Part shown: one piece after another, positions 16,215 to 24,352 of the stretch
Layout of the letters: each line of letters opens with the position of its first letter
Position numbering within the stretch: the stretch's first letter is position 1
Source: Arthrobacter wenxiniae
GTDB lineage: Bacteria; Actinomycetota; Actinomycetes; Actinomycetales; Micrococcaceae
DNA length: 64,000 nt
Reading direction: 5' to 3'
NCBI RefSeq assembly: GCF_013376105.1
Contig: NZ_JAAMFM010000010.1
Coordinates: 48,650-112,649 of the forward strand
Made by a program: the position numbers and the translations under genes
The notes under the pieces: model-generated
What the model saw: the letters and a program-made list of their open reading frames with translations, nothing else
Database searches by the model: none
Told to the model about the DNA's origin: nothing

Positions 16215-17164
16215 CCGACTCCAGGATCGTGGTGGCGGGATCGCTCAACGCCGACCTCACCATCTACTGCGAACGCCTGCCCCTGCCCGGCGAGACCCTG
16301 CACGGCAGCGGCTTCGCCGTGAACCCCGGCGGCAAGGGCGCCAACCAGGCCGTGGCCGCCAGCCGGCTGGGCGGGCGCGTCACGCTGGTCGGCGCCGTGG
16401 GCCGGGACGCCAACGGAGAGATGCTGGTGGCTTCCACCGCGGGCGCCGGCGTGGACGTCAGCCATGTCCGCAGGGTCGCGGAGCCCACGGGGGTGGCAGT
16501 CATTTCCGTGGAGGACAGCGGCGAGAACAGCATCATCATCTCCGCCGGCGCCAACGGCACGCTGTCCCCCGACGCGATGGACCCTGCCCTGTTCGACGGC
16601 GCCGGCGTCGTCTGCCTGTGCCTGGAGGTCCCGCTGGGGACCGTCCGGGCCGCCGCCCAGGCCGGCCACGACGCCGGGGCAACCGTTCTCCTGAACCTCT
16701 CGCCCTACGCCCCGGTTGGGGCCGCGCTGGCGCACCTCACGGACGTCCTGCTGGTCAATGCGCACGAGGCCTCCCAGTTTCTGGGCGGGCTGGACATGCC
16801 GCCGGCGGACGCCCCGGTCGCGGACTGGCTCGCCGCCGCCGGGGCCTTTGCCGGCCGCGGCCTGGCCAGGGTCCTGGTGACACTGGGCGCGGCCGGTTCC
16901 GTGGTGCTGGATGCGGCCAACACGGCCGAGCCGGTGGTGCGCATTGCCCCGACAAAGGTGGTCGCCGTGGACACCACCGGTGCCGGCGACGCCTTCACCG
17001 GGGCCGTCGCGGCCCGCCTCGCGGCCGGCGACTCCCTGGCGGCGGCGGCCCGCTACGCCTCGGTGGCGGCCGCGCTGGCCGCCACCCGGAAGGGCACGCA
17101 GGCCGCCTACCCGTCAGCCGCGGAAGTGGCCACCGCGACCCCGGATGACGAAACGGACATTTGA
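16211..17164 (+). CDS. rbsK: Ribokinase
   Basis: It phosphorylates ribose freed by the nucleoside hydrolase to ribose 5-phosphate. The 317-residue PfkB-family protein has the N-terminal substrate motif NPGGKGANQAVAASRLGG (about 37-54) and the ATP/catalytic-Asp motif DTTGAGDAF (about 256-264). The GTG start at 16211 overlaps the MFS stop by four bases; a longer open frame upstream runs through the MFS gene and is not coding. The last six codons and the stop fall inside a long palindrome, so the C-terminal DDETDI is supplied by that element. Confidence 0.93.
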   Translation: MTDSRIVVAGSLNADLTIYCERLPLPGETLHGSGFAVNPGGKGANQAVAASRLGGRVTLVGAVGRDANGEMLVASTAGAGVDVSHVRRVAEPTGVAVISVEDSGENSIIISAGANGTLSPDAMDPALFDGAGVVCLCLEVPLGTVRAAAQAGHDAGATVLLNLSPYAPVGAALAHLTDVLLVNAHEASQFLGGLDMPPADAPVADWLAAAGAFAGRGLARVLVTLGAAGSVVLDAANTAEPVVRIAPTKVVAVDTTGAGDAFTGAVAARLAAGDSLAAAARYASVAAALAATRKGTQAAYPSAAEVATATPDDETDI

Positions 17165-17200
17165 GGCCGATATCGACCTCAAATGTCCGTTTCGTCATCC
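17143..17200. terminator. 58-bp near-perfect palindrome at the rbsK stop, bidirectional terminator candidate
   Basis: The 24 bases 17143-17166 are the exact reverse complement of 17177-17200. The 10-base centre is itself almost palindromic (CGATATCG). It covers the last codons and stop of rbsK and lies 22 bases before the panC stop on the other strand. No T run follows on either side. It could fold as a very stable hairpin in RNA or as a cruciform. Confidence 0.75.
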
Positions 17201-17222
17201 TGCGTGGGCCCATCGCGCCCCG

Positions 17223-18149
17223 CTACCCGAGCGTGACGTTGTCGATGAGGCGGACCGGGCCCACCCGCGCGGCGATGAGCGCCAGCGCCTGGCCGGTGAA
17301 GGGCGTGTCCTGGCAGTTTTCAGCCCGGGCCGCCAGGGTCCCAGGGTCCACCACCTCGAGGTAGTCGAGTTCCACGCCGGGCGTCATGTGGACCAGTTCC
17401 TCGGCGGAGGGGATGTCCAGGGGCTCGTGCGCGTCGGCACGGCGGCGCAGCAGCCGCAGGGCGCGGGAGAGGACCAGGGCGGCATCGCGCTCCCCGTCGG
17501 ACAGGAAGCGGTTCCGGCTGGAGAGCGCCAGCCCGTCGCTGTCGCGCACAATGGGCACGGGCACAATGTCCACGGGGAAGTTCAGGTCCGCCACCATGCG
17601 CCGCACCAGGGCGAGCTGCTGGGCGTCCTTTTGGCCAAAATAGGCCCGGTAGGACTGCCGCCCGGCGGGATCGGCCGGCGCAAGTCCGGTGTCGGGGCGG
17701 CCCGCGTGGAGGAGCTTGGCCACCACGGTCAGGGCGCCGTCAAAGTGGCCGGGCCGCGACGCGCCCTCGTACAGCTCCCCCAGCCTTCCCGCGGTGACGC
17801 GCACGGCCGGCTCGCCGCCCGGGTACATTTCCTCGACCGGCGGGGCGAACATGATGTCCACGCCCGCGGCGTCAAGCACGGCGAGGTCCGCCTCCGTGGT
17901 CCGGGGGTACCGCTCCAGGTCCACCGGGTCGCCGAACTGCAGCGGATTGACAAACACGCTGGCCACCACGACGGCGTTCTCCGCCACGGCGGCCCTGGCC
18001 AGTTCCGCGTGGCCCCGGTGGAGCGCGCCCATGGTGGGGACCAGCCCCAGCGTCCCGCCGCCGTGGCCGGCCGGCCCCGGGGCCGCGGCCAGCAGCTGCG
18101 CGCTGAGTGCCTTCAATTCGGCGATGGTCGAAACCGTGGTGATGCCCAT
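17223..18149 (-). CDS. panC: Pantothenate synthetase (pantoate-beta-alanine ligase)
   Basis: It joins pantoate and beta-alanine using ATP to make pantothenate. The 308-residue protein has the HIGH-like adenylation motif TMGALHRGH (about 40-48), the QF-containing strand [22 protein letters not shown], and the KMSKS-like [10 protein letters not shown]. Length is typical. It follows a DUF2520 gene on the same strand with a 79-base gap. panD, the aspartate decarboxylase that supplies beta-alanine, is not in this window. Confidence 0.97.
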   Translation of the reverse strand: MGITTVSTIAELKALSAQLLAAAPGPAGHGGGTLGLVPTMGALHRGHAELARAAVAENAVVVASVFVNPLQFGDPVDLERYPRTTEADLAVLDAAGVDIMFAPPVEEMYPGGEPAVRVTAGRLGELYEGASRPGHFDGALTVVAKLLHAGRPDTGLAPADPAGRQSYRAYFGQKDAQQLALVRRMVADLNFPVDIVPVPIVRDSDGLALSSRNRFLSDGERDAALVLSRALRLLRRRADAHEPLDIPSAEELVHMTPGVELDYLEVVDPGTLAARAENCQDTPFTGQALALIAARVGPVRLIDNVTLG

Positions 18150-18228
18150 GTCAATCGTGTTCCTCAGTTGTGTGCGGCGGGCTGTGTGGACCTGCCCGGC
18201 TGTCCGGGCCGGGGACGGCGGGGAAGCG

Positions 18229-19152
18229 TCAGCCGCCCGGCCCGGTGGAGGGTCCGGCGTCGTCCGCGGTGAGGGCGGCCTGGACGCCCAGGAAGGACTC
18301 GGCGGACAGCAGGCCGCGACGGGCGGCCCGGGCCGCCGTGGCGGAAGAGAGTGCCACGTAGGCGTCGAGGATGTCCGCGGACCCGGTGTCCAGGGCGTGC
18401 TCGCGCAGGGCCTGGGTGTGGGACGCGACGGTGCCGGAGTCGCCCCTGGCCACGGGCCCCGTCAGTGCGGATTCGCCCGAGGACAGCGCGTTCTCCAGCG
18501 CGGCGCGCAGCAGCGGGCCGAGGACCTGGTTGGGTGCCTCCACGCCAATGTCGCCCAGGACCTGCGCCGCCTGCGCCACGATGGTGACCAGATGGTTCGC
18601 GGAATGGGCCAGGGCCGCGTGGTACAGGACGCGGTCGGCCTCGGCAATGACCACGGGTTCGGCGCCCATCTCCACCACCAGCGCCTGGGCGATCGGCAGC
18701 ATGGCCGGCTCCGCGGTGATGCCGAAGCAGCAGTCGGCCAGGCGGGAAAGGTCCAGGCTCATGCCCGTGAACGTCATGGCCGGATGCAGCGCCAGGGCGA
18801 TGGCGCCGGCGGCCTTGGCCGGCGCCAGCACGCCCGTGCCATACCGCCCGGAGGTGTGCGCCACCAGCTGCCCGGACTGCCAGGCACTGGTCTTGGCCAG
18901 GCCGGAGACCAGCCCGGGCAGGGCGTCGTCCGGCACCGCGAGCAGCACCAGTTCGGAGCGCTCCACAATGTCCGCGATCTCCAGCACCGGCACCCCGGGC
19001 AGCAACAGTTCGGCCCGTTCCAGGGAGGCCTGCGACACCGCGGACACCCCGACGACGGCGTGCCCCGCCGCGCGCAGGGCGGCCCCCAGCACGGCCCCGA
19101 CCTTGCCGGCGCCGATGATTCCAATGCCAAGGCGGCCGGGCTTAATTGGCAT
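18229..19152 (-). CDS. Rossmann-fold and DUF2520 protein, possible dehydrogenase linked to pantothenate synthesis
   Basis: The 307-residue product starts with an NAD(P)-binding Rossmann fold, [20 protein letters not shown] (about 7-26), then a DUF2520 helical domain ([11 protein letters not shown] near 125, [13 protein letters not shown]). Overall shape resembles 6-phosphogluconate dehydrogenase-like and F420-dependent NADP reductases. I start it at ATG 19152, which overlaps the preceding gene by 11 bases; the longer open frame is not supported. Genes of this family sit directly before panC in many actinobacteria (Rv3603c by my recollection). A ketopantoate-reductase-like role is possible but unproven. 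Confidence 0.85.
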   Translation of the reverse strand: MPIKPGRLGIGIIGAGKVGAVLGAALRAAGHAVVGVSAVSQASLERAELLLPGVPVLEIADIVERSELVLLAVPDDALPGLVSGLAKTSAWQSGQLVAHTSGRYGTGVLAPAKAAGAIALALHPAMTFTGMSLDLSRLADCCFGITAEPAMLPIAQALVVEMGAEPVVIAEADRVLYHAALAHSANHLVTIVAQAAQVLGDIGVEAPNQVLGPLLRAALENALSSGESALTGPVARGDSGTVASHTQALREHALDTGSADILDAYVALSSATAARAARRGLLSAESFLGVQAALTADDAGPSTGPGG

Positions 19153-20620
19153 GTTGCTGCTCCTGGGGGTCGGGGGTGGCGGACGGTGCCGTCGCCAGCC
19201 AGTGCTCGGCACTGTGGATGCGGCGGGCGGTGGCGGCGCGGGCGGCCTGGTCGTCGAAAAGGCGGCGGCCGGCGTCCAGCGCCACGTGGTGCACCACAGG
19301 CTTGATGGGTCCCGCGGTGGAGTGCAGCTCAAAGTCGACCAGGCCGAGCGCGGCCATGAGCGGCCCCTGGCGCAGGCTCAGCGACTGCGTGCGCTCGTGG
19401 GGCACCACCTCCAGGCGCCGGAAGATGACCCCGTGGCGGCACAGCAGGGCCGTGGACGTGGCCCGGTAGGCGTTGTAGCGCCAGGCGAGGGGGTCGATCC
19501 ACCGCGCGGACCGCGGCGAATGGACAAATCCGTGCCGGTTGCCTGGCCCGCGCAGGCCGGCCGTGAACACGTCCACGGGGTTGTCCACGCCGGGGTCGGG
19601 GAACACGAGCGCCAGCACCGCCATGACCTCCTCAAGCGTGCCCGCCGGCAGCAGCACCGTCCGGTTGCCGTGGTCGGAGCGGTCGTCCCCGTAGCCGGCC
19701 ACGTTGACGTGGACCCGGTACCAGCCGAAGGGCCGCCAGACGGGGCCCTGGCTGATGCCCACGGCCTGGACGCGGCCCGGCGGGATGGTTTGCGCACGGG
19801 TCTCGAGCATGCCGTAGTGGAGGCGGACGCCGTCGGGCGAGAGCGCCACGCGGAAGTTGTAGTCGCCTGTGATGGCCTTCCAGTAGGACGCGCCCACGCC
19901 GATGAAGACGGGGACGAAGCCTATGAACACGCCGATTTCCCCGCTCCAGGCCGTCAGGGCGACGGCGCCGGACAGGACCAGCAGGGCAACGATGCTCAGG
20001 CTGCTGAACACCGTGGCGCCGATGATGCGCCCGGGGGACAGCGCCAGCACGTGCTGTTCGGGCGCCTCGGTGACCTGGTCCGGCGCGTCCGGATCCACCG
20101 CCACGCCGGCGGCCCGGGCCAGGATGGCGGCGCGCAGGCGCTTGGCCTCGTCCAGCTTGAGGAAGGAGAGCCTGAACGCCGACTTCCCGCCGTCTGCCAC
20201 GTCAAATTTCAGCTCCGCCAGCCCAAACGCGCGGGCCACCAGCGGCTGGACCACGTCGATGGACTGGACCCTGTCGATCCGGGCGCGGCGCTGCTGGCGG
20301 AAGATGATGCCGGAGTTGATGTGGACGTGCTCGTCCGTCACCTGGTAGCGGGTGAAGCGCCAGGACAGGAAGAAGCCGGTCCCGAAAACGACGATGGCCG
20401 CGCCCACCACCGCCGCGATGACCGCCGGGGGTGCGCCGGCGGAAATGCCCCGCCCGTCCGGCCGGCCCGTGAACAGCGAGTCGAGGGCGTTGCGGCCAAA
20501 GATGAACAGCACGGCGGCCACGGCCACCCAGCCGCGCACCAGGGGTGAGACGGGGTGGACGCGGTGCCAGGAATCGGCACTGTCGGTGTGGAAGGCGCCG
20601 CCGGTAAAGGCCGCGCTCAC
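19142..20620 (-). CDS. Multi-pass membrane protein with repeated bacterial PH (DUF304) domains, YdbT type
   Basis: The 492-residue protein has a pair of transmembrane helices near the N terminus (about 28-80). A bPH2 domain follows (about 80-160, RFTRYQVTDEHVHINSGIIFRQQRRARIDRVQSID), then a second helix pair (about 205-250), a second bPH2 unit (HYGMLETRAQTIPPGRVQAVGIS), and a third near the end (CRHGVIFRRLEVVPHERTQSL). This is the YdbT arrangement. The GTG start at 20620 overlaps the stop of the single-PH gene by four bases, so the two are coupled, as ydbS-ydbT are in Bacillus. YdbS/YdbT are linked there to tolerance of membrane-active peptides. The function here is unknown. Confidence 0.85.
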   Translation of the reverse strand: MSAAFTGGAFHTDSADSWHRVHPVSPLVRGWVAVAAVLFIFGRNALDSLFTGRPDGRGISAGAPPAVIAAVVGAAIVVFGTGFFLSWRFTRYQVTDEHVHINSGIIFRQQRRARIDRVQSIDVVQPLVARAFGLAELKFDVADGGKSAFRLSFLKLDEAKRLRAAILARAAGVAVDPDAPDQVTEAPEQHVLALSPGRIIGATVFSSLSIVALLVLSGAVALTAWSGEIGVFIGFVPVFIGVGASYWKAITGDYNFRVALSPDGVRLHYGMLETRAQTIPPGRVQAVGISQGPVWRPFGWYRVHVNVAGYGDDRSDHGNRTVLLPAGTLEEVMAVLALVFPDPGVDNPVDVFTAGLRGPGNRHGFVHSPRSARWIDPLAWRYNAYRATSTALLCRHGVIFRRLEVVPHERTQSLSLRQGPLMAALGLVDFELHSTAGPIKPVVHHVALDAGRRLFDDQAARAATARRIHSAEHWLATAPSATPDPQEQQHAN

Positions 20621-21195
20621 AGCCCGGCCAGTTTCGCCTCGCCGCGGGCGGAGAGCTGCTCGCGGAGCCGGGCGGCCTCGGCCGCCGGCACGCCACAAAG
20701 GACGGCGTTGGTTCCGGGGGACGCCGTGTGAAGGTGGACGCTGCTCAGCCCCAGCATCCGCTCCAGCGGCCCCATGGTGACGTCGACGTACTGCATGCGC
20801 CCGTACGGAACCACCATGACCCGGTGGAACATGATGCCGTGGCGGACCAGCAGGTCGTCGTTGCGTTCGGCATAGCCGATGGCACGCACCTGGCGGGGCA
20901 CCAGGGCCAGCACCCACAGCACGGTCGCGAGGACGGCGGACGGCAGCGCCCAGGCCAGCCAGGCCGGATAGCCGCCCCAGACGCCGGCAAGCCTGAGCAC
21001 CAGCGGCAGCGAGGCGGCGGCCAGAAAGACGAGCCCGCCCAGGCCGCGCTCAATGAGGCGGAGGGTGGTGAGCCTGTCCGAGACACGCCGGAACGGCACG
21101 CCCTCGGGGTCGATGGCGCTGGCGTGGGCGGGCGGGACCGGGACCGGCGGGGCGCCGGGCGGGACGGGTGTGGCCGGGCTGGATTGGCTAGGCAA
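20617..21195 (-). CDS. Membrane protein with one bacterial PH domain, YdbS type
   Basis: A 192-residue protein with a Pro-rich N-terminal tail, two transmembrane helices (about 52-72 and 78-98), and one bPH2 domain (AIGYAERNDDLLVRHGIMFHRVMVVPYGRMQYVDV). The start is TTG at 21195, supported by GGGAGGAAG a few bases before it, and it overlaps the DUF3180 stop by eight bases. It forms a ydbS-ydbT-like pair with the next gene. Confidence 0.87.
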   Translation of the reverse strand: MPSQSSPATPVPPGAPPVPVPPAHASAIDPEGVPFRRVSDRLTTLRLIERGLGGLVFLAAASLPLVLRLAGVWGGYPAWLAWALPSAVLATVLWVLALVPRQVRAIGYAERNDDLLVRHGIMFHRVMVVPYGRMQYVDVTMGPLERMLGLSSVHLHTASPGTNAVLCGVPAAEAARLREQLSARGEAKLAGL

Positions 21196-21703
21196 ATTCT
21201 TCCTCCCCGCGGCCTTCGCGCTTTGGCCGCGGCGTGCTGCCGGCGTCGGTGTCTTCGGGCGGCAGCTTGCAGAAGCGTTCCACCACCAGGCCGACCACCA
21301 TCATGACGATGCCCCCGCCGCCCAGGGCGGCGATGTTCCAGATGGGGCCCAGGTCCCCGCGCAGGGGGATCGTGTCCAGCTGGTCCACCAGGATGCCCAG
21401 GTGCCAGCCCAGCAGCACGGCCCCGGCGTAGGCGCAGGCCTGGGCCAGGACCAGGGTGCGGGCGGCCACCAGGGGGTCCAGGACGCGGTCGCGATGCCCG
21501 TCGCGCCAGTGGCGGACCTTGAACCCCAGGATCAGGCAGACCACCACGATCAGGCCCATGGTGGCCAGTGAGCTGAAGGGCAGCACGGGAAGTGGCAGGC
21601 TGGCCCGCGAGGTGAGCTCCGCGGCGGTCCACCCCGCCACGCCCAGGACGACTGTTGCCACAACAAGCCATGCAGGCCGGATGGTCCGCATCGTGCTCCT
21701 CAT
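21188..21703 (-). CDS. DUF3180 four-helix membrane protein
   Basis: A 171-residue protein with four hydrophobic segments (about 11-30, 43-61, 88-110, 125-145) and a charged C-terminal tail (RPKREGRGEEEFA). It matches DUF3180, a family found just after folK in actinobacteria (Rv3605c position). Its biochemical role is not known. It lies 87 bases after folK in the same transcriptional direction and overlaps the next gene, so it probably belongs to the fol-pan operon. Confidence 0.87.
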   Translation of the reverse strand: MRSTMRTIRPAWLVVATVVLGVAGWTAAELTSRASLPLPVLPFSSLATMGLIVVVCLILGFKVRHWRDGHRDRVLDPLVAARTLVLAQACAYAGAVLLGWHLGILVDQLDTIPLRGDLGPIWNIAALGGGGIVMMVVGLVVERFCKLPPEDTDAGSTPRPKREGRGEEEFA

Positions 21704-21790
21704 TTTCCCTCACCCGATCCTTGCGTTCCGTGTGCTACCTCAACCGTACAGTTTAATTGCCACGGCGGGGCAGGCCGGGGCCCTGCCGGT

Positions 21791-22324
21791 TTAGGCCGGG
21801 AGGCCGTCGCCGCCCAGTGGCTCCAGTTCGGCGTGCCCGATGCCGGGCATGTCCGCGGCCGCGACGGCCAGTTCCGCCACGGGACGCCCGTCCAGCGTTG
21901 CGTTCGGGTCCATGAGTGCCCAGGGGTAGAGCACGAAGGCCCGTTCCGCGGCGCGCGGGTGGGGCAGCGTCAGGGCCGGGTCCTGGCTGCGCATGTCCCC
22001 GTAGCTGATGATGTCGATGTCCAGCGTGCGCGCCCCCCAGCGCACCTTCCGTTCCCGGTGGTGCGCCCGTTCCACTGCCTGGCAGTGCGCCAGCAGTTCG
22101 AGCGGGTCGAGGGTGGTGTCCACGGCGATGACCATGTTCAGGAAGTCCGGCTGCCCCTCGGGGCCCCCCACGGGCTTGGTGGACACCACGGGGGACACGT
22201 CGACCAGGCGCACCTCGGGGCGGTCAACCAGGTCGCCGACGGCGGCCGAGAGTGTGCCGCGGCGCTCGCCCAGGTTGCTTCCCAGGGCCAGGATGGCCCG
22301 GGTCAGGGCCCGGGCGGGCGTCAC
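21791..22324 (-). CDS. folK: 2-amino-4-hydroxy-6-hydroxymethyldihydropteridine pyrophosphokinase
   Basis: HPPK transfers pyrophosphate from ATP to the pterin before dihydropteroate synthesis. The 177-residue protein begins with ALTRAILALGSNLGERRGTL and holds the signature VRWGARTLDIDIISYG (about 95-110), whose two Asp bind magnesium, followed by LPHPRAAERAFVL. The GTG start overlaps the folB stop by four bases. It is the fourth enzyme gene in a folE-folP-folB-folK series. Confidence 0.97.
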   Translation of the reverse strand: MTPARALTRAILALGSNLGERRGTLSAAVGDLVDRPEVRLVDVSPVVSTKPVGGPEGQPDFLNMVIAVDTTLDPLELLAHCQAVERAHHRERKVRWGARTLDIDIISYGDMRSQDPALTLPHPRAAERAFVLYPWALMDPNATLDGRPVAELAVAAADMPGIGHAELEPLGGDGLPA

Positions 22325-22692
22325 GTCCGGCTCCGGAAGACGTTGATTTCCACGTCGCCGAAAGGGACCTGGATGGGCGCCTTGGGCTTGTGGACCCTTA
22401 CTTCCACGGCGCTGATGACCGGGAAGCCCGCCAGGATCGCCTCGGCGGTGCGCACGGCCAGCGTCTCGATCAGGTCGAACGACTTGCCGCGGATCAGTCC
22501 GGCGATGGTCTCCGCCACGGCGCCGTAGTCCGCGGTCTTGGCGAGGTCGTCCGTGGCCGCGGCGGCGCTGACGTCGGTGTGCAGGACGGCGTCCACCACA
22601 AACGGCTGACCGTCACGCTTTTCATGCCCAAACACGCCATGGTAGCCAATGGCGGTGATGCCCGTCAGGGTGATGGTGTCCGGCCGGTTCAA
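22321..22692 (-). CDS. folB: Dihydroneopterin aldolase
   Basis: It cleaves dihydroneopterin to hydroxymethyldihydropterin and glycolaldehyde. The 123-residue protein shows the family features TGITAIGYHGVFGHEKRDGQPFVVD with the catalytic-site Glu (about 19), YGAVAETIAGLIRG, and the late Lys in VRVHKPKAPI. The start is TTG, sharing TTGA with the folP stop. A tightly coupled folate operon is evident. Confidence 0.96.
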   Translation of the reverse strand: MNRPDTITLTGITAIGYHGVFGHEKRDGQPFVVDAVLHTDVSAAAATDDLAKTADYGAVAETIAGLIRGKSFDLIETLAVRTAEAILAGFPVISAVEVRVHKPKAPIQVPFGDVEINVFRSRT

Positions 22693-23675
22693 AGCGCGGC
22701 CCGTGCGGGTTCGGCCCGTGCGGCGCCGGCCTTCTCCAGCTCGGCACGGCGGGCCTCGCGGTTCCGCCTGCCCACCAGCATCCGGGCGGCGACCTTCGCG
22801 GCGTCAACGCTTGCGCCGACGTCGTGCACGCGGACGCCCCAGATGCCCTGGGCGGCGGCCAGGGCGGTGGTGGCGGACGTCGCGTCGTCGCGCTCCTTGG
22901 GCGCGGCCGCCTTGCCGGCCGTGGTCAGCAGGGAACCGAGGAAGCGCTTGCGGGAGGTGCCCACCAGGACCCTGTTGCCCAGTTCGGCCACGCGGTGCAG
23001 GTTGGCCAGCAGCTCCCAGTTCTGCTCGGCGTTCTTGGAGAAGCCGATCCCGGGGTCCACGATGAGCTTGTCGGCCTTGACGCCGGCTGCGTAGAACCGT
23101 TCGCGGACCTCGGCGAGCTCGCGCACCACGTCCTCGACGACGTCGTCGTACTGGGTCAGCGCGTCCATGTGGCGGGAGTCGCCGCGGCTGTGCATGAGCA
23201 CGTAGGGGACCTGGCGTTCGGCGATCAGGGCGATCATGTCCGGGTGGACGTGGGTGCCGGAGACGTCGTTGATCAGCCCGGCACCGGCGTCGATGGCAAG
23301 GGCCGCGGTGGAGGCGTGGCGGGTGTCGACACTGACCAGGGCGCCGGCCTTGGCGAGGGCCTCGATGACAGGCATGATGCGCCGCTGTTCCTCGGCCTCA
23401 TCCACGTCCTCCGCGCCGGGGCGCGTGGACTCGCCCCCGACGTCGATGATGTCCGCGCCGCCGTAGAACATGCGCAGGCCGTGCGAGATGGCAGTGTCGA
23501 GGGAGTTGTAGTCCCCGCCGTCGCTGAAGGAATCCGGGGTGCAGTTGAGGATGCCCATGACCACGGTGCGGTCGGAGGGCAGGCGGTCAAACGTCGCCAC
23601 GGAGGTGCGCGCGCGCAGGACGGGCAGCGGCGAGGTGGCCGGGCCCGTCCCGGGGGCGGCTGCGAGGGAATCCAT
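22689..23675 (-). CDS. folP: Dihydropteroate synthase
   Basis: It condenses the pterin pyrophosphate with p-aminobenzoate; it is the sulfonamide target. The 328-residue TIM-barrel protein has MGILNCTPDSFSDGG (about 41-55), GADIIDVGGESTRPGAE (about 76-92), and the late loop GTSRKRFLG. An N-terminal extension of about 30 residues and a basic C-terminal tail (RRNREARRAELEKAGAARAE) are longer than the E. coli enzyme. GGAAGG lies before the ATG, six bases after the folE stop. Confidence 0.97.
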   Translation of the reverse strand: MDSLAAAPGTGPATSPLPVLRARTSVATFDRLPSDRTVVMGILNCTPDSFSDGGDYNSLDTAISHGLRMFYGGADIIDVGGESTRPGAEDVDEAEEQRRIMPVIEALAKAGALVSVDTRHASTAALAIDAGAGLINDVSGTHVHPDMIALIAERQVPYVLMHSRGDSRHMDALTQYDDVVEDVVRELAEVRERFYAAGVKADKLIVDPGIGFSKNAEQNWELLANLHRVAELGNRVLVGTSRKRFLGSLLTTAGKAAAPKERDDATSATTALAAAQGIWGVRVHDVGASVDAAKVAARMLVGRRNREARRAELEKAGAARAEPARAAL

Positions 23676-23681
23676 AGGGTG

Positions 23682-24332
23682 TTACCTTCCGAGAATCAGG
23701 CTCATGGCCTCGGCCCGGGTTGCGGGCTCGTGGAGCAGGCCGCGGACCGCGCTGGTGACGGTCTTGGCCCCTGGCTTGCGCACGCCCCTCATGGACATGC
23801 ACATGTGTTCACATTCGATGACGACGATGGCGCCGCGCGGCTTGAGGTGCTCCACCAGCGAGTCTGCGATCTGGCTGGTGAGGCGCTCCTGGACCTGGGG
23901 GCGCTTGGCATAGATGTCCACCAGCCGGGCCAGCTTGCTCAGCCCGGTCACGCGCCCGTCCGACGACGGGATGTAGCCGACGTGGGCGCTGCCGTGGAAC
24001 GGCACCAGGTGGTGCTCGCAGGTCGAGTAGAAGGGGATGTCCTTCACCAGGACCATTTCCTCGTGGGAGATGTCGAAGGTGGTGCCCAGGACGTCGCCCG
24101 GGTTTTGGTGGAGGCCGGCAAACACTTCGGCGTAGGCCTTGGCCACCCGCCTGGGCGTTTCTGCCAGGCCGCTGCGGTCCGGGTCCTCGCCCACGGCCAG
24201 CAGGATTTCCCGGACCGCCGCCTCAATGCGCGGCAGGTCCATGTGCCCTCCGTGGCCGTCGGAAGGTGCTCCCGCCGCGGCGCCCAGGGTGCCGGGCGCT
24301 ACGTAGTCGGGTTCGTCGTCGAAAGTGGTCAC
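23682..24332 (-). CDS. folE: GTP cyclohydrolase I
   Basis: It converts GTP to dihydroneopterin triphosphate, the first folate step. The 216-residue product has the zinc ligands Cys and His in [14 protein letters not shown] (about 105-118) and the third ligand Cys in [12 protein letters not shown] (about 175). The start is GTG at 24332, 20 bases after the ftsH stop. The first 30 residues are a variable extension, and an internal ATG (at the residue before DLPRIEAAV) would also fit. It begins the folE-folP-folB-folK set. Confidence 0.96.
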   Translation of the reverse strand: MTTFDDEPDYVAPGTLGAAAGAPSDGHGGHMDLPRIEAAVREILLAVGEDPDRSGLAETPRRVAKAYAEVFAGLHQNPGDVLGTTFDISHEEMVLVKDIPFYSTCEHHLVPFHGSAHVGYIPSSDGRVTGLSKLARLVDIYAKRPQVQERLTSQIADSLVEHLKPRGAIVVIECEHMCMSMRGVRKPGAKTVTSAVRGLLHEPATRAEAMSLILGR

Positions 24333-24352
24333 GGGTGAGATCTTATCCGCAA

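Noticed and set aside
14675..17164. An 829-codon frame suggesting a fusion upstream of ribokinase
   Set aside because: Only the part from 16211 is ribokinase. The rest is the wrong frame of the nucleoside hydrolase and MFS genes, which are intact with 4-base overlaps.
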